Below are positions 11,201-23,129 of a stretch of DNA of 64,000 bases, one piece after another. The notes beneath the pieces are model-generated. The model made no database searches, was not told the DNA's origin, and worked only from the letters and a program-made list of their open reading frames with translations. The position numbers were made by a program, and so were the translations under genes. Source of the stretch: Hedera helix (lineage: Eukaryota; Streptophyta; Magnoliopsida; Apiales; Araliaceae). Where the stretch lies: contig OX359266.1 of NCBI GenBank assembly GCA_947179155.2, positions 49,498,600-49,562,599 of the forward strand, read 5' to 3'. The number at the start of each line of letters is the position of its first letter. The first letter of the stretch is position 1.

Positions 11201-12735
11201 TGAATTTGCTCTAAATTTCTTATGCTATTTCAATACGATACACACCTCTCTTTCGTACTAAGATAAATAGTTGCAATAATTGCTCTACTTTCTTCTCATT
11301 CCTTTTTACCAGAGGTGGCGACATGTGCCTAATCAAGTGCAGGTGATTATGAGGAAATATATCAAAAGGGTGTTGGTTTTTTATTGAGAGACAATAGGTG
11401 GGAGTCGGAGGGAAGGAAATTAAGATGATATCGCATTTTATATAATGATTACTGGTTACTTATTAATAATAAATTAAAAAAATGACAATAGCTAGTTCAT
11501 TTGGTAGAGCGCAAGGCTCTTAACCTTACAAGGTCTTAGGTTTGAGCCCTTTGGTGGGAATTACTTTCTGGTACTTCTTAACTATTTTCTATCTTTCTCA
11601 ATGACAATTTTTTTACAAAAAAAAAAGAAGTTAACACTTAATGACCACACAAAAGAAAAAAGGTAACACATTGTTTTGAAGAATGGCCAATAATAGGAAC
11701 TTAATTTTGAGAATGACCTCTTGTGGAGATGCACAACTTATTAGATACAGAAGGACCCGTCCTAGAGTATCCCTAACACAACCAAAAGCCATTTTAAGTT
11801 ATTCGACATCTCTAAGTAAAGGGAAGGTTTGATGGCAGAATACATCATATTCAATCTTATCTCTCTGAGGGAAAGGAAACAGTGGATGGGGGCCGTTGAC
11901 CCTCTTTAAAAGACTATTCAGCAAATTCAAGTGGCATGACAGGAACTTCTGAGCCTGGAAGCACAACCATTATGTTTGACGTGGACTTGTGATTATAAAA
12001 GATTACATGATGTTGTAGTTGATCACATTGAACAATTATGTAAGTTTTTGAAGTAAGTTTATTTAGGAAGCATGAAAAGAATGACCATTGGAGCTTGCAC
12101 TACCAAAAGTTTATTTAGGAAGCATGAAAAGAATGACCATTGGAGCTTGCACTACCAACAGCATAACTTCACCAACCATCAAGTCTAAAACCAGTACCGT
12201 CAAAAATCTAATGGCCCATAAAGCATCCTGTAATATCCAATCGTAGAAAGGGAATAATCATAACTTCTGGCTAAAGCAAGTAACCAATTCTAAAAATCTC
12301 TATGCAGTTGACAAACAACTATTAGCAATTAGTCAATTACTATATGTAAAGATACAACCTAGTTTTTTCAGTGATGGGGAAAAAGACTAGAATTACGGCC
12401 ATCAAAGGCTCAATATATTGAATCCAAGAATCAGACATCAGCAAAATGGCATAAGTGCGCGTAAAAAGGAAATTACCAGGAAAGATAGTGAACTGAGATG
12501 TGATCCCTTTTTCAAGCTCTTGTTCTATACCACGCTCGGCGTGTTTAGTGGAAGTGAGTTGGTCTCCACTAGAAGAGTGTTCAAGAGATAAAGACTTCAA
12601 TCGACCAACAGATTCACCATAAGGCAACTGATTCCCCAGTCCACTCCACCAAGGAGTTGAAGCCGATGGTAAGTGCCCAATTGGATTCTGAACAATCCCT
12701 TCGTGTTCTTTGTAATATACAGAATGAATAGTCAT
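8288..12735 (-). CDS. NF-YA: Nuclear transcription factor Y subunit A (CCAAT-binding), 5 coding exons
   Basis: Coding exons on the minus strand are 12735-12477, 10950-10832, 10730-10662, 9279-9139 and 8692-8288, with GT-AG introns; total 993 bases, 330 aa. The acceptor at 10731-10732 was chosen because it alone keeps frame and gives VISAKYPYGDQ, the expected motif before the core. The NF-YB/NF-YC contact helix is IFVNAKQYHGIIRRR and on (165-196); the DNA-binding part is YLHHSRHLHAMRRPRGCGGRF (198-218). The protein joins an NF-YB/NF-YC dimer and binds CCAAT boxes in the nucleus. The N-terminal part (residues 1-149) is Ser/Gln-rich, with a conserved plant FELGFGQP block. Residue 201 is His where plant members usually have Glu. 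The 3' UTR has a miR169 site. Introns hold a MITE and a tRNA relic. Confidence 0.95.
9827..9983. mobile_element. hAT-type MITE in NF-YA intron
   Basis: The ends GCGTAATGCTAGGGGTCTC and, reverse-complemented, GTGTAATCCTAGGGTTCTC form inverted repeats that continue for about 50 bp. An exact 8-bp duplication TTAAAAGA flanks it (9819-9826, 9984-9991), which fits hAT elements. It lies between coding exons 3 and 4 of the NF-YA gene. Confidence 0.82.
11486..11560 (+). pseudogene. tRNA-Lys(CTT) pseudogene in NF-YA intron 1 (antisense to it)
   Basis: The stretch TTGGTAGAGCGCAAGGCTCT then TAACCTT matches the D arm and anticodon arm of plant tRNA-Lys with anticodon CTT, followed by a T loop (TTTGAGCC) and GGTGGG. 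The acceptor stem does not pair and the T stem has two mismatches, so it is a relic. An intact tRNA is very unlikely. Confidence 0.75.
12056..12159. repeat. 52-bp tandem duplication in NF-YA intron
   Basis: Copies at 12056-12107 and 12108-12159 differ only at the last base. The near identity points to a recent duplication. It lies in the intron between coding exons 1 and 2. Confidence 0.9.
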
Positions 12736-13260
12736 CTTTACCGTTCAAAATAGATATAACTTCTGTTCTACTGCAAATTCCACCTGAGATGTGATTAGAA
12801 TTTCTAACAATCTTTATTTGTTTAAGTAAATTCCACTAAAGATCTACAAGAACCAGTTGCTACACAATTTAATAACTCTGGTTCATCAGAATTGCATTGA
12901 TCCAGAAATAATCAAGGACTTCCAAATATCACAGAGGAGAAAACGATAGAGAGAAATTAATTAGCGATAAAAAAAAGAAAGTGAAAACTGATTCTGGACA
13001 AAGAAGAAGAAAGAAGAAGAAGAAGAGACTACACACATACTCAAGTCAAACACGAGTCACAAATTCTAGTCTCAAAGAGAGAAACCGCAGGAGCCACGTC
13101 GGTATACTATCAAGCGGGGAGAGAGGAAGAGGATATTGAAACAGGGAAGAGAGAGAAAGGGGAGAGAGATAATTAAAGAGAAGGCGAGAGATGCTTACAA
13201 GTGTAGTGGAACACACTGCACCACCAATCAAATAAAGCTTTCATGCAACTCCTTTCTTTC
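12736..13260 (-). promoter_or_regulatory. 5' leader region of NF-YA, probably with a leader intron
   Basis: On the minus strand 13200-13000 is a CT-rich stretch (CTCTCTCCCCTTTCTCTC) as in many plant 5' leaders. A donor-like GTAAGC near 13200 and acceptor-like TTTGCAG just upstream of 12770 suggest a leader intron, common in NF-YA genes, but I cannot fix exon borders. If transcribed, an ATG at 13243 would open a short upstream frame. Confidence 0.45.
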
Positions 13261-14080
13261 ACCGATCTAATTACTTTTTTTCTCTGTCCCGACTTTCGAC
13301 TTTAAGCCTTGTTTGGAGTACGCAGTCATACTTTTCACCAGCTTCCACTTATAAGAAAATGCTAATTATAATTCTGCTAAATCAAGTATTATTAAATTTA
13401 TAATTTGACCTTCAAAATATTTAAATTTATAATTTATTATATAAAATACTTAATTTCAGTTTCAAATTCAGAAATTGACTGCAGTACATAAAATACGTTA
13501 GGCTATTGAAATTATCGGAGTAAAATTAATAGTGATAGAGCAAATATATAGTTAGTGATATTTTTATAATTTTTTTAATGATACTTAATATTTTAAATAA
13601 TATTTATTACTCTAATAACAGCCGTTTTTACTCTAAAAATATCAGCCCGAAATGTTCTAATTTCTACTGGGATGCACCCAAAGAATGGCAATCTTGTAGC
13701 TGTGTACCATTTAAGGTAAACCATATAACTGTTTCCTTTCTTATATAGACAAATAAGGAACTTTGGATCTATAATTTTAGAAAGGGTTGGTCCCCCAACT
13801 TTCTACTTTGGGATCATTTTAAGAATATAATAATATTTTTTTAAAATTTAGAGAAAAAAATTAAATAAGAAAAAATTATAAAACAACAATATTTGCAGGG
13901 ACAAAAAGGAAAGAAATTTGTGACACATTCTCAAAACTAATGGCACACACATTTGTATGTGTAATTTAAAAAATGGGAATGAAAAAATAAATTAAAAGTT
14001 TAAACAGAAAAAAAATTAAATAATTATCATGACACGATCTACAAAAAAGAACCCCCACCTTTTTTGCTCTCCCATAATTA

Positions 14081-14332
14081 TCTACTGGGTTTTACTTTAT
14101 ATTGGATAATATATTCTATATGGAGAATTGTGTGCAATAAGGGATTTGACGTTAATTACCTTGGATGCCTCTCTACCTACCGTACTTTAGAAGATATAAT
14201 ATAGATTGATAGGTATCAACTGAGTTTTACTTTATATCCGATAATATATATATTCTATATGGAGAATTGTGTGCAATAAGGGATTTGACGTTAATTACCT
14301 TGGATGCCCTCTACCTACTGTACTTTAGAAGA
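14081..14332. repeat. Tandem duplication, about 115-bp copies 135 bp apart
   Basis: The copies at about 14081-14197 and 14216-14332 share GGAGAATTGTGTGCAATAAG and TTTGACGTTAATTACCTTGG and the ending CTTTAGAAGA, with a handful of differences. No coding potential. Confidence 0.85.
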
Positions 14333-15189
14333 AAATGATTGTGGAAGTAATTTTAAGTGATACAAGGGCAGTATACAACCGCTATGTTTTCCTTTCCGTT
14401 TTTATATACGACAAATTTTGCGACTTCCTTTCCAGCATAATGGCCAAGGACAAGCATATATGTTCTTTGTTGCATATATATATATATATATATATCAGGT
14501 AACCTCATCGGTTTGATTATCAAAATGTTTTATTTATAGACAAGTGGGTAACCGTATACTGGATTGCATCAACTATAATACTATATGCCTCTATCAATCA
14601 ATACAACAATGTAATAAAGTACAGATAGAGTCGTGTTGGTTAATGCCGAATGGACTCCGTAACTCAATTTTTTTATTATAGTTTTTATCAACTTAGTACG
14701 TTAAGATTTTTTTATTTTACTATAAAATATGTAATTAATATATTCTTATAACATATTTAATATATTTTTTAATTGAAACTTAAGTAGTATAAAGTTATTT
14801 TATCTAATTTTCTTAAATATATTATAAATAGGACTCTAACTACACAATAAATTAGACACAAATTTTTTATAGGTTCATAATTATGAAACAAAAATAACTC
14901 TCAAGACAAATGTTATTCTATTAAATAAAGAGATACTTGATATTTTTTTAATCTATCAATCAATAACTCAAGGTATAAATAATTTTTTCAAATGACAACA
15001 TGACTCATTTAAAAATTATACGTTGTAAAGAGAATAATTTGTAAAAAAATATCCCTTTCAATTATATAATGTAACATATATCCATTATTTGAATTAAAAA
15101 TGGTATGTTATAATGGCTTCATATTTGAAATTGAAGAAATTATCACTATTATAAATACAAGTTCACCAATTCTATGCGAAGCACTTGTG

Positions 15190-17060
15190 ACATAAATAAT
15201 GATTTATTATATTATTAAATATAAATATTTAATTAAAATTTTAAGAAGTTAATTATAGATTAAATTATTAAATATTTATTTAAATAATAAATATTTGAAT
15301 TATATATTATAGGTTCATTCGAGCAATTACTAAGCTAAACATTTAAAAGTAATACATATTTATTTAGCTATGATTATGAAAAAATAATAATTTTAATTTT
15401 ATTTAAGTTTCTAGTGAAATTCTACATTATTATTTATACTGACAAAATTTACTTGAAATTTTAAGCCGAATAGAAGTACGATTTAGTTATGACAATTAGT
15501 TTGTAATAAATCTACTATAATTTTTCAACTGATTTTATAGTTATTATGTTTATAAAAAATCACATATTATTAATATAATTAATCATGTGATTTAGTAAAA
15601 TTTTCAAATTTTAATTAATGAATTTAATTTAGTTAGGACATTAATTTAATAATGAAATTCAGGTCTGATATTAATATAATAGATTATGAGATGTGTTAAA
15701 AGATTTTTTCGATATCTTAATAAAATTATAATAATTGAATTATCCTAAATAATTTTTTTTAAAATATATTATCTTACATAAAATTGTTATAAAAAAGCTT
15801 GTAATAAAATTGGTAGAATAAAAAGTAAAAACTCTTTTAGAAGTTCTTTTCCCTATTAAATATATAAAAACAAAAATATCTTTCTTTTTTTTAATAGGTT
15901 GGGGTTCATTTTAAATGTTTTAGAAATTTGGATAGTATTTAATTATTATAAATTAAATACTAATATTGATAGAAAAGCAAAAGGCTAAACAAAAAATTGA
16001 TGAAACTAAGTTTGTGTTTTTAATTATATAAAGGCTCATCAAACCCCGTGGTAAGCAAGGATAATAATTTATTATATTAATAATTAAAAAAAATAATTGT
16101 GATTTCGAGAACGTAATTGTAGCTATTAAATAGTTAAATATTTATTGAAATAACTAATGATTGAATTATATATTATAGGTTCTTTCAATCAATTATTAAG
16201 TTAAATATTTGAATGAATTATTGTAGATTTATTTAATTATGATTACGTAAAAATAATTATTTTAATTTTATTTAAATTTGTAATGAAATTCTATATTAGC
16301 GTGTATATTAACAAAATTTGCTTGAAATTCTAATCCAAATAGAATTGTGAAACTCAAATTTTAATATATTTTAATTTAGTTATGACACTTAGGGGCTGTT
16401 TGATGGCAACTTAATGGGGCTGAATCTGAATCGGTCAGATGGGCTGAATCATTAAGTGTGTTTGTTTGCACTTAATGGCTGAATCGGTCAGACGCGCCGG
16501 CTGAATGGTTAAGGTCAGAAATTGTGGCTGAATGGAGCTGAATGGTGGCTGAATGGAGAAAAAAATAAAAAATAAAATAAAAAATAAAAAATAAAAAATA
16601 AAAAAAATTATATTATGTAATATTAAATAAATTTACAACAACCTTAAATTTTTTCAGAGGGGTAAAATATTAAAAATATGTCATTCAGATCTTTCAGAGA
16701 TGTCAATTATCAAACAACTTTTTTCATTCAGATTCAGATTCAGATTCAACTCATTCAGATTCAGATTCAACTCATTCAATTTTTATCAAACACCCCCTTA
16801 GTTAGGAATGAATGCACTATAATTTTTCAACTAATGTTATAGTTATTATGTTTCAAATTCACATATATTATTAATACAATTAATCATAACATTTTAAGTT
16901 TTAATGAATTAAATTAGTTAGGATATTAATTTAGTAATAAAGTTTACGACTAATATTAATATAATTAAATCGCGTGATATGTTAAGAGATTTTTTTCGCA
17001 TCTTAATATTTTAATAAAATTGTAGCAATAAAATTATCTTATATAAATTTGTTAAGATAT
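15190..17060. repeat. Old direct duplication, one copy split by a MITE
   Basis: About 15190-15790 and about 16075-17060 align along their length, with shared blocks such as GAATTATATATTATAGGTTC and ACTATAATTTTTCAACT and clear divergence between. The second copy is longer because it contains the MITE at 16392-16797; the first copy has the uninterrupted site. Confidence 0.75.
16392..16797. mobile_element. Tourist-like (PIF/Harbinger) MITE with empty site nearby
   Basis: Ends are GGGGCTGTTTGAT and, reverse-complemented, GGGGGTGTTTGAT, flanked by TTA on both sides (16389-16391, 16798-16800). The paralogous copy has one TTA at 15496-15498 and no insert, which confirms both the ends and the 3-bp TSD. 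Inside are an A-rich run (about 16558-16607) and repeats of CATTCAGATTCAGATTCAA. Confidence 0.88.
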
Positions 17061-20000
17061 ATAAAATAAATAAACCTATTAAAAAGAACACTTGTAGTAA
17101 TTATTGATGAATAACATATGTACTTCTTTGATTTTATTACAAACTCTTTTTTGTTATTATTTTAGGTGATATTCTTTTCATCTTCGAGCATTTTTGTTTC
17201 ACGTTCCTCGAATGATTCTTTGTAAACCGTTGCTTGATAATAATTTTGATCAATGAATTTTCTTTGATTTATGTTTATAGTACTAATTAATGCAACTTTA
17301 ATGAAAAGTGAAAAAATAAAGTAAATACAATATTAATTATAAATAAAATCAAGCCATACATATGACAATAAAATAATTTTTAAACAGTCTAATTAAACAA
17401 AAAATTTGTGTACTAAACTCAGGACAATGACAAATATATTATAAATATTAGACCTTGTAAATTTAAATATATACATTTTAAGTCGCCAATTTTTAATTCC
17501 AAATAATATTTTTGAGCGTTTTTTGCCTCATGTTTTTCAGATTTTTTTTCTCAACCATATCAGGATAATGTTTCCGTTGCATGCATGAAATTTCATTGTT
17601 CTTTTTTTTTTTGTGTGAAATCCATCGAGATTAAAAAGTGAATTATTGTGAGTGAATTTATAAGTGATAGAAGTAGAAAAAGAAAAAGAATTTTCCTTTT
17701 TTTATTCCTATTAGAGATAGGAATATTTTAAAATTTAATTGATAAAAAATTATAAACATTAGGCATTTAATTATTATAAATTTGTAGTACTTATAGTAAT
17801 TTGAATAAGAAATACAAAGATTTTTTTCCTATAAAAATATTTTTAAATTTAGATAATATATAATTGATACAAATCTGAATAGTACTTATGCTAATATGAA
17901 TTAGGAAAGTTAAACCTTGGTAAAATCAAATCAACTTTGTATTTTTAATTTTATATATATATATATATAGTAATTAATTATACTAATTTGAATAGGAAAG
18001 AAAAATATCTTTTTTTTTTGTTACCATTAAAAATAAGAATATTTTTAAATTTGGATATTATTTAATTGATACAAACTTGGATAGTACTTATATTAATATA
18101 AATAAAAAAATTGAATTAAAAATTTACAAAATCAAAAATTTGTGAAATTAAATTTATAATTTTAATTATATAATTGATTCGTTCAAAATATGTGATGTTT
18201 AAACTTTTTTGATATATAATTTTTAAAGTTTAAACACGGATTATTAAATTTATATAGTTTATAAATAAAGTACTAAAGAATACGTGGCTGGCTGAAGATA
18301 TCTAAATATTCGGTCATATTTCTCTGGTTATAGTGTCGTTGTTGGTCATTTTTAAGGTTGTTTTAACAAGTAGTGTGATTCTGGTAATTTGTCATGACAA
18401 ACAAACAAGCGTGACCAACAAAAATAAATTTGTCAAGTACAATGTATTCCAGCTAATAAAATATCCCATGAGCTAACACATCATTAATTGTTAGGTAGTA
18501 TTATAACTATTATATTTCGTACGATATTATCCCAGTATATAATATTTATGCTCTAGGTATCTCCTTTTCGCATGCATCGGCTATGTATAAATTACATTGT
18601 TGGTCGATGCACAGGCGAAGCTTCACTGTAGATCCAATTTTAAAAGAAATACTTTCACATCTCCACAAGAGAATCACATTTGTAAATATGATAAATATTA
18701 AGGAAGTTTTTGTTTTTTATTTATTTTTAAGTATAACAAGTTTTTAATTTATTTGAGTATCGTGATAATAAAGTCGAATAATATCAGGGATCTTAAATTT
18801 TTTGTCTCATATGACATAACATTGATTATTTTAATGATAATTTATGACGTAATTAATCAAATTAGATTTATTCAATTAATGTTATGATAACACATCATTT
18901 GAGATACTTTTTAAGACTAAAAAATTAAAGTCCTTATCTAACATCACTCGATAAAGTTATAACGGTCAATTTACGAATATTTATGTCATTTTATACAGAT
19001 ATAAAAAATATTTAATATTTAGAACTAAAGATTTATTAAGTACTACTTGCCAATGTAGAACTAATTTACTATCCACAAATAGAGGAGTTAGGAAGTGTTT
19101 CAAAACATAGTTGTTCCATTTTTGTTTATAAATTTGTTTGGTGACTGTAAACAATGTGTTTTCTTTACTTGTTCGATAGTTGCAGACTTGCAGTTAGGAG
19201 AGATGCCGTTTAAAAGACTCATTCCTTAGGGCCTTCACATCATATATACTTTTTTCTTCATTTTTCTTCTTCTTTGGATATGTACTAACATTTTACTTCT
19301 GTCCCCATGAGGAAGGTAAAGCCTTGGATTGAACCACATGGTTGGAAATATGAGACAGGGTCCACGCGCTCCAACCTGGATTGAATTGATTATTAGGTCT
19401 TAATTAGACATTACCATCATTTTAAGCTTTCTTGTTTAATATACGAGACATGAGATTAAATTAGCTTGGAAAGAGTTTCTTGGTTTGTTATTACCTTATT
19501 AGATTCTTAATTTGATGACAGGATTCTAAGAGCCTATCTTTTGTGGAACTCTACTCTTTGTTACCTTTTTTTTTTTTTTTTTATACTAAATTTGAATAGA
19601 TGCCATGTTTGGACATGGACTGCTCATGATTTATTTTCTTATAATTTCAAAGCAACAATTATATATATACTCCCTAGTTTTAAAAACTAGATTTACATTT
19701 TGATTTTTAATTTGATTTATGAAATCTTAAAACTAAAAATCAACTATAAATATTGTATAATAATTAAATAGTACTACTAGTAATCTTATTAATTTGTTAC
19801 TTCAAAATTTATATGAGTTCATATCAATTTTGGATTTTAACATTTTTTAAATTAACTTAAAAATCAAAATGTATTTTTAATTTTAGAGCCAAAATAGTAT
19901 CTAATTATTTATCAGTATAGTGTTTAGTTTTTTTTCCCTTCTCCTTTTCCACTTGGGTAAGGAAGGTATGTGAAAGTACACTAAAAGATTGTGACAGATT

Positions 20001-21400
20001 GGTTAACATTTTATTTTTGCTCTTTTAAAATAACTAGTGTTAGGCTACGTATTTTACATAATGAGTTGTCCCAATTGAGTGTTATTCCGGTTCATTATAT
20101 CATAAGCCCTATAGTAGTTCCCTAAGTCTGTGGACTTGGGTCATTGCCTTGTCAACTAAAACACCATGCAATTGTAATATCTAATTCAAGTTTTTATATG
20201 CTAATTATCTTTTTCAATAAAATTTCTTTATATTCTATTGAGCTGGTAGAATCAACTATAAATATAAGGTATACAATTGAGGTACACAGAAAATATCTGA
20301 GTCCATTAAATACTTTCAGTATATATTGTTAACTTATGTTGAGTCTATTCTTATTCTCACAACGATTGTATCTATCGATCGATGGCTCAAGCCATCTGTA
20401 TTTTTTATGATTTTTTCTGTGCAAGTTCACGTCCAAATCAGTAATTGAACGTATTGACAAATTCAAGCGTTCATAGCAAGTACTCTAGTTGATATGCATT
20501 TTCATATATGACAGTCAATTCAAAGGAAAGAAAATTCATTTGTTGAAATCTAAATTAGGACAACTTTTTTGTTAACCAAATACTACAACTGTACATGTAT
20601 TTTAGTCAATCCCTACCTACTGTTTGTGGGTTTTATTTTGAGAAAGAAGAAAGGGACGAAAATAAAAATAAAAAATAAAATAAAAGGAAGGACTTTTTTT
20701 TCTTCTTTCTATTCCTTTAAAACAAAACTCATAAACACAGCCTTAAGTTTTCGAAACAAGTCTTTAATTAGGTACAAACTATATAATTTGCGCCCTCGTT
20801 CATTACATACATTAGCTGGGTTGTAGTTGTAGTTGTAGTCGTAACTTGTAACGGTACAGTTGAGTAGGGGAGCTTAAATTTTACAAATACCTTAATTCTC
20901 TATTGTTTCGTAAATAACAAGGGTCTGAAGATAGTGAGACATAAAGTCTTATGTCAACTTAACTCTTGATCAAACAATTGACTACTTGATCATCGTGTAG
21001 TCACTCTTCTTGTTTTTTTTTCTCTCCTTTTTCCCCGTTTTTCGATCTGTTAGCTACCTTGGTACACTAAAACACACTTCATGGCCTCTTTCAGTAGCAA
21101 TTGATTTTGAATATTCCATATTAAAGTTGTAAAGTCTCTCCTCCCCTACTATTATGACGAGGAGTGACATGAAATGCCACGTAGGCAATGCCAAATTCGC
21201 GTTGCCCCTCACTTAGGAGAATGCTCCAAGTGGAATCCTTCCTATAGTACACGTAGAAAAGGTGGTCTGTTTTTATCTTATTGCTGGTTTTGCCATCCGC
21301 ATCAGATCGAGCCAACTTTCGCGACACTTTTTAACTTGCATGAAATCGCTAGCAACTCACCACCATTGGACTCATGTGGATATATATATATATATATATA

Positions 21401-21590
21401 GTCCCCTTCTCCAACGAACTTTAAAAAGCGAACCAAAGACGAACCGTCGTCTTTGGTATCTATGGTGACGGTTCGACCCGTCGCCATAGCCATGCACTCT
21501 ATGACGACGGGTCGAACCGTCGCCATAGACACTAAAGACGACGGTTCGTTTTTAGTTCGCTTTTTAAAGTTCGCTTTTGAAAATTTTCCT
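21401..21590 (+). mobile_element. (TA)n-flanked MITE, copy 1
   Basis: The element starts GTCCCCTTCTCC and ends GAAAATTTTCC, with (TA)n directly on both sides (21380-21400 and 21590-21612). Inside, AACTTTAAAAAGCGAAC and its inverted copy frame a core with repeats of ACCGTCGCCATAG and CGACGGTTCG in both directions, so the whole can fold. A second copy, reversed, is at 22421-22602. The setting in TA repeats resembles the Micron family described from rice; the relation is an inference. Confidence 0.82.
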
Positions 21591-22365
21591 ATATATATAT
21601 ATATATATATATTAACTAAGGCTTGTTTGGAAACAATAATATCACATCATCCATGACCTCAGGCCAACTATGTTTATTACAATACTATTATTATCTGATT
21701 CACTGTGCACAAGAAAAGCAGAGGTCAAAGGTTTATTTTAGTCTCCAAATATATTGATTTCTCCGAATGGTCATAAATATAATACCTATATATGGCCTAC
21801 ACATCAATCAATCTAATATGCACTTTAAATCTTATGGATGTAATTAATTATAGTTTTATTTATAAGTATATGTTACTAAAACCGTACAATAAAGTAGAAA
21901 TTTGAAATATAATTAATTATTCTTTTAGGATGGTTAGCATAATTATATAAGATATTAATAATCTCCTTAAGAATCTCCTAGCTCTAACAAAATATAGTTA
22001 ATATATTGGAGGATCGGATCCAACAAAAAGTAATATAGTGAGGAGCATCTCATTGTTCATGAGTTGTAGTCCATCTGTTCCACAATAAGCTCCCATTTGC
22101 GATTTTATATAATTTAAAAATACGTATATTTTGTTTATTTTCAAATATAAGGAGTGTTTAGTATAATAATGATAACAAGATTGTAATATCAATAAAAAAT
22201 TAACTTTTATTAGAAATAAAAATAATAATAAATTAAAGGACCCAATAGAGTATTATATAGTAGTGTTATTGAATTTTTTGTTGTCATCATTTCAGCAAGC
22301 AAAATTGCATCGTTTTACACTGATTGTCATAGTAAATAGGTTGTGACAATCACAACCACTCTCTC

Positions 22366-22410
<45 letters not shown>

Positions 22411-22420
22411 TATATATATA

Positions 22421-22602
22421 GAAAAATTTTCAAAAGCGAACTTTAAAAAGCGAACTAAAGACGTCTTTGGTGTCTATGGCGACGGTTCGATCCGTCGTCA
22501 TAGAGTGCATGGCTATGGCGACAGGTCGAACCGTCGCCATAGATACCAAAGACGACGGTTCGTCTTTGGTTCGCTTTTTAAAGTTCGCTGGAGAAGGGGA
22601 CT
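22421..22602 (-). mobile_element. (TA)n-flanked MITE, copy 2 (inverted)
   Basis: The reverse complement of copy 1: begins AAAATTTTCAAAAGCGAAC and ends GGAGAAGGGGAC. A (CT)n-(CA)n-(TA)n microsatellite precedes it (about 22363-22420) and (TA)n follows (about 22604-22619). It is slightly shorter than copy 1, with a few bases missing near its AAAGACGTC segment. Confidence 0.82.
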
Positions 22603-22708
22603 AATATATATATATATATGTTTGTTTATTTTTTCTATTAGCTTAATACAACAACATCATGCATTCAAGTGCGAAAAACAAAAATAATAATAATAGGATT
22701 ACACTGAC

Positions 22709-22883
22709 CTGATAAAACATATGCAATCCGCATCTGATTGTTGTCGTTATTACGTGCAATATGTCCATCGAGTATCAATCTTTGACCCATAGTTGAATCA
22801 TGATACGCTCGTAAACCACAAGTCATGGATAACCTGGACAGGTGATTGAACCTGGTATAACAAAGCGGCGAGTTCCCTCCCTC
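22709..22883 (-). other. Unidentified exon-like stretch with splice sites
   Basis: On the minus strand a 175-base open stretch is bounded by an acceptor (CCTAG before 22883) and a donor (TCAG then GTCAGTG at 22708). It reads in frame EGGNSPLCYTRFNHLSRL, then SMTCGLRAYHDSTMGQRLI, then LDGHIARNNDNNQMRIAYV and LSG. The composition is protein-like and unlike its AT-rich surroundings. I do not recognise the family, and I found no neighbouring exons, so it could be a captured or relic fragment. Confidence 0.35.
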
Positions 22884-23129
22884 CTAGGTGGAATGGGAAC
22901 GCATGAATCTATGCCTAAATTTAATTATAGGGCTTTTGATTTGAGTACATATTTAACTTTGGACCCTTGAATTTTCACGTAGTAAGAATATTTGTGGGCT
23001 TCCTTTTTATTTAGTGGAGAGGTCAAGCCCAGTTGTAAGTGAGCTTGCCTTTGAAAAGCTCTAGTATTCTTGTGGTTATAAAAGACGCAAATAAAAAGAA
23101 AAGAAAAGGAAACTAAACCATTAATTTCA

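Larger units (their letters stand above)
13261..21400. other. Long AT-rich intergenic region
   Basis: About 8 kb without a recognisable gene. It holds the tandem duplication at 14081, an old duplication at 15190-17060 with a MITE in one copy, a (TA)n run near 14473-14495, a poly-T of about 20 near 19567, and scattered A/T homopolymers. Short frames in this stretch look random in composition. From about 17690 to 18180 there are further diverged copies of the AT-rich motif seen at 15840-16020. Confidence 0.6.

Noticed and set aside
13046..13231. Minus-strand 61-codon frame in the NF-YA leader as a conserved uORF
   Set aside because: It begins with TTG, not ATG; the only nearby ATG (13243) opens a different, 23-codon frame, and it is not known whether the region is transcribed.
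21174..21656. Several overlapping 60-76-codon frames with VTVRPVAIAMHSM-like repeats
   Set aside because: They are readings through the palindromic (TA)n-flanked MITE on both strands, ending in IYIYIY from the TA repeat.
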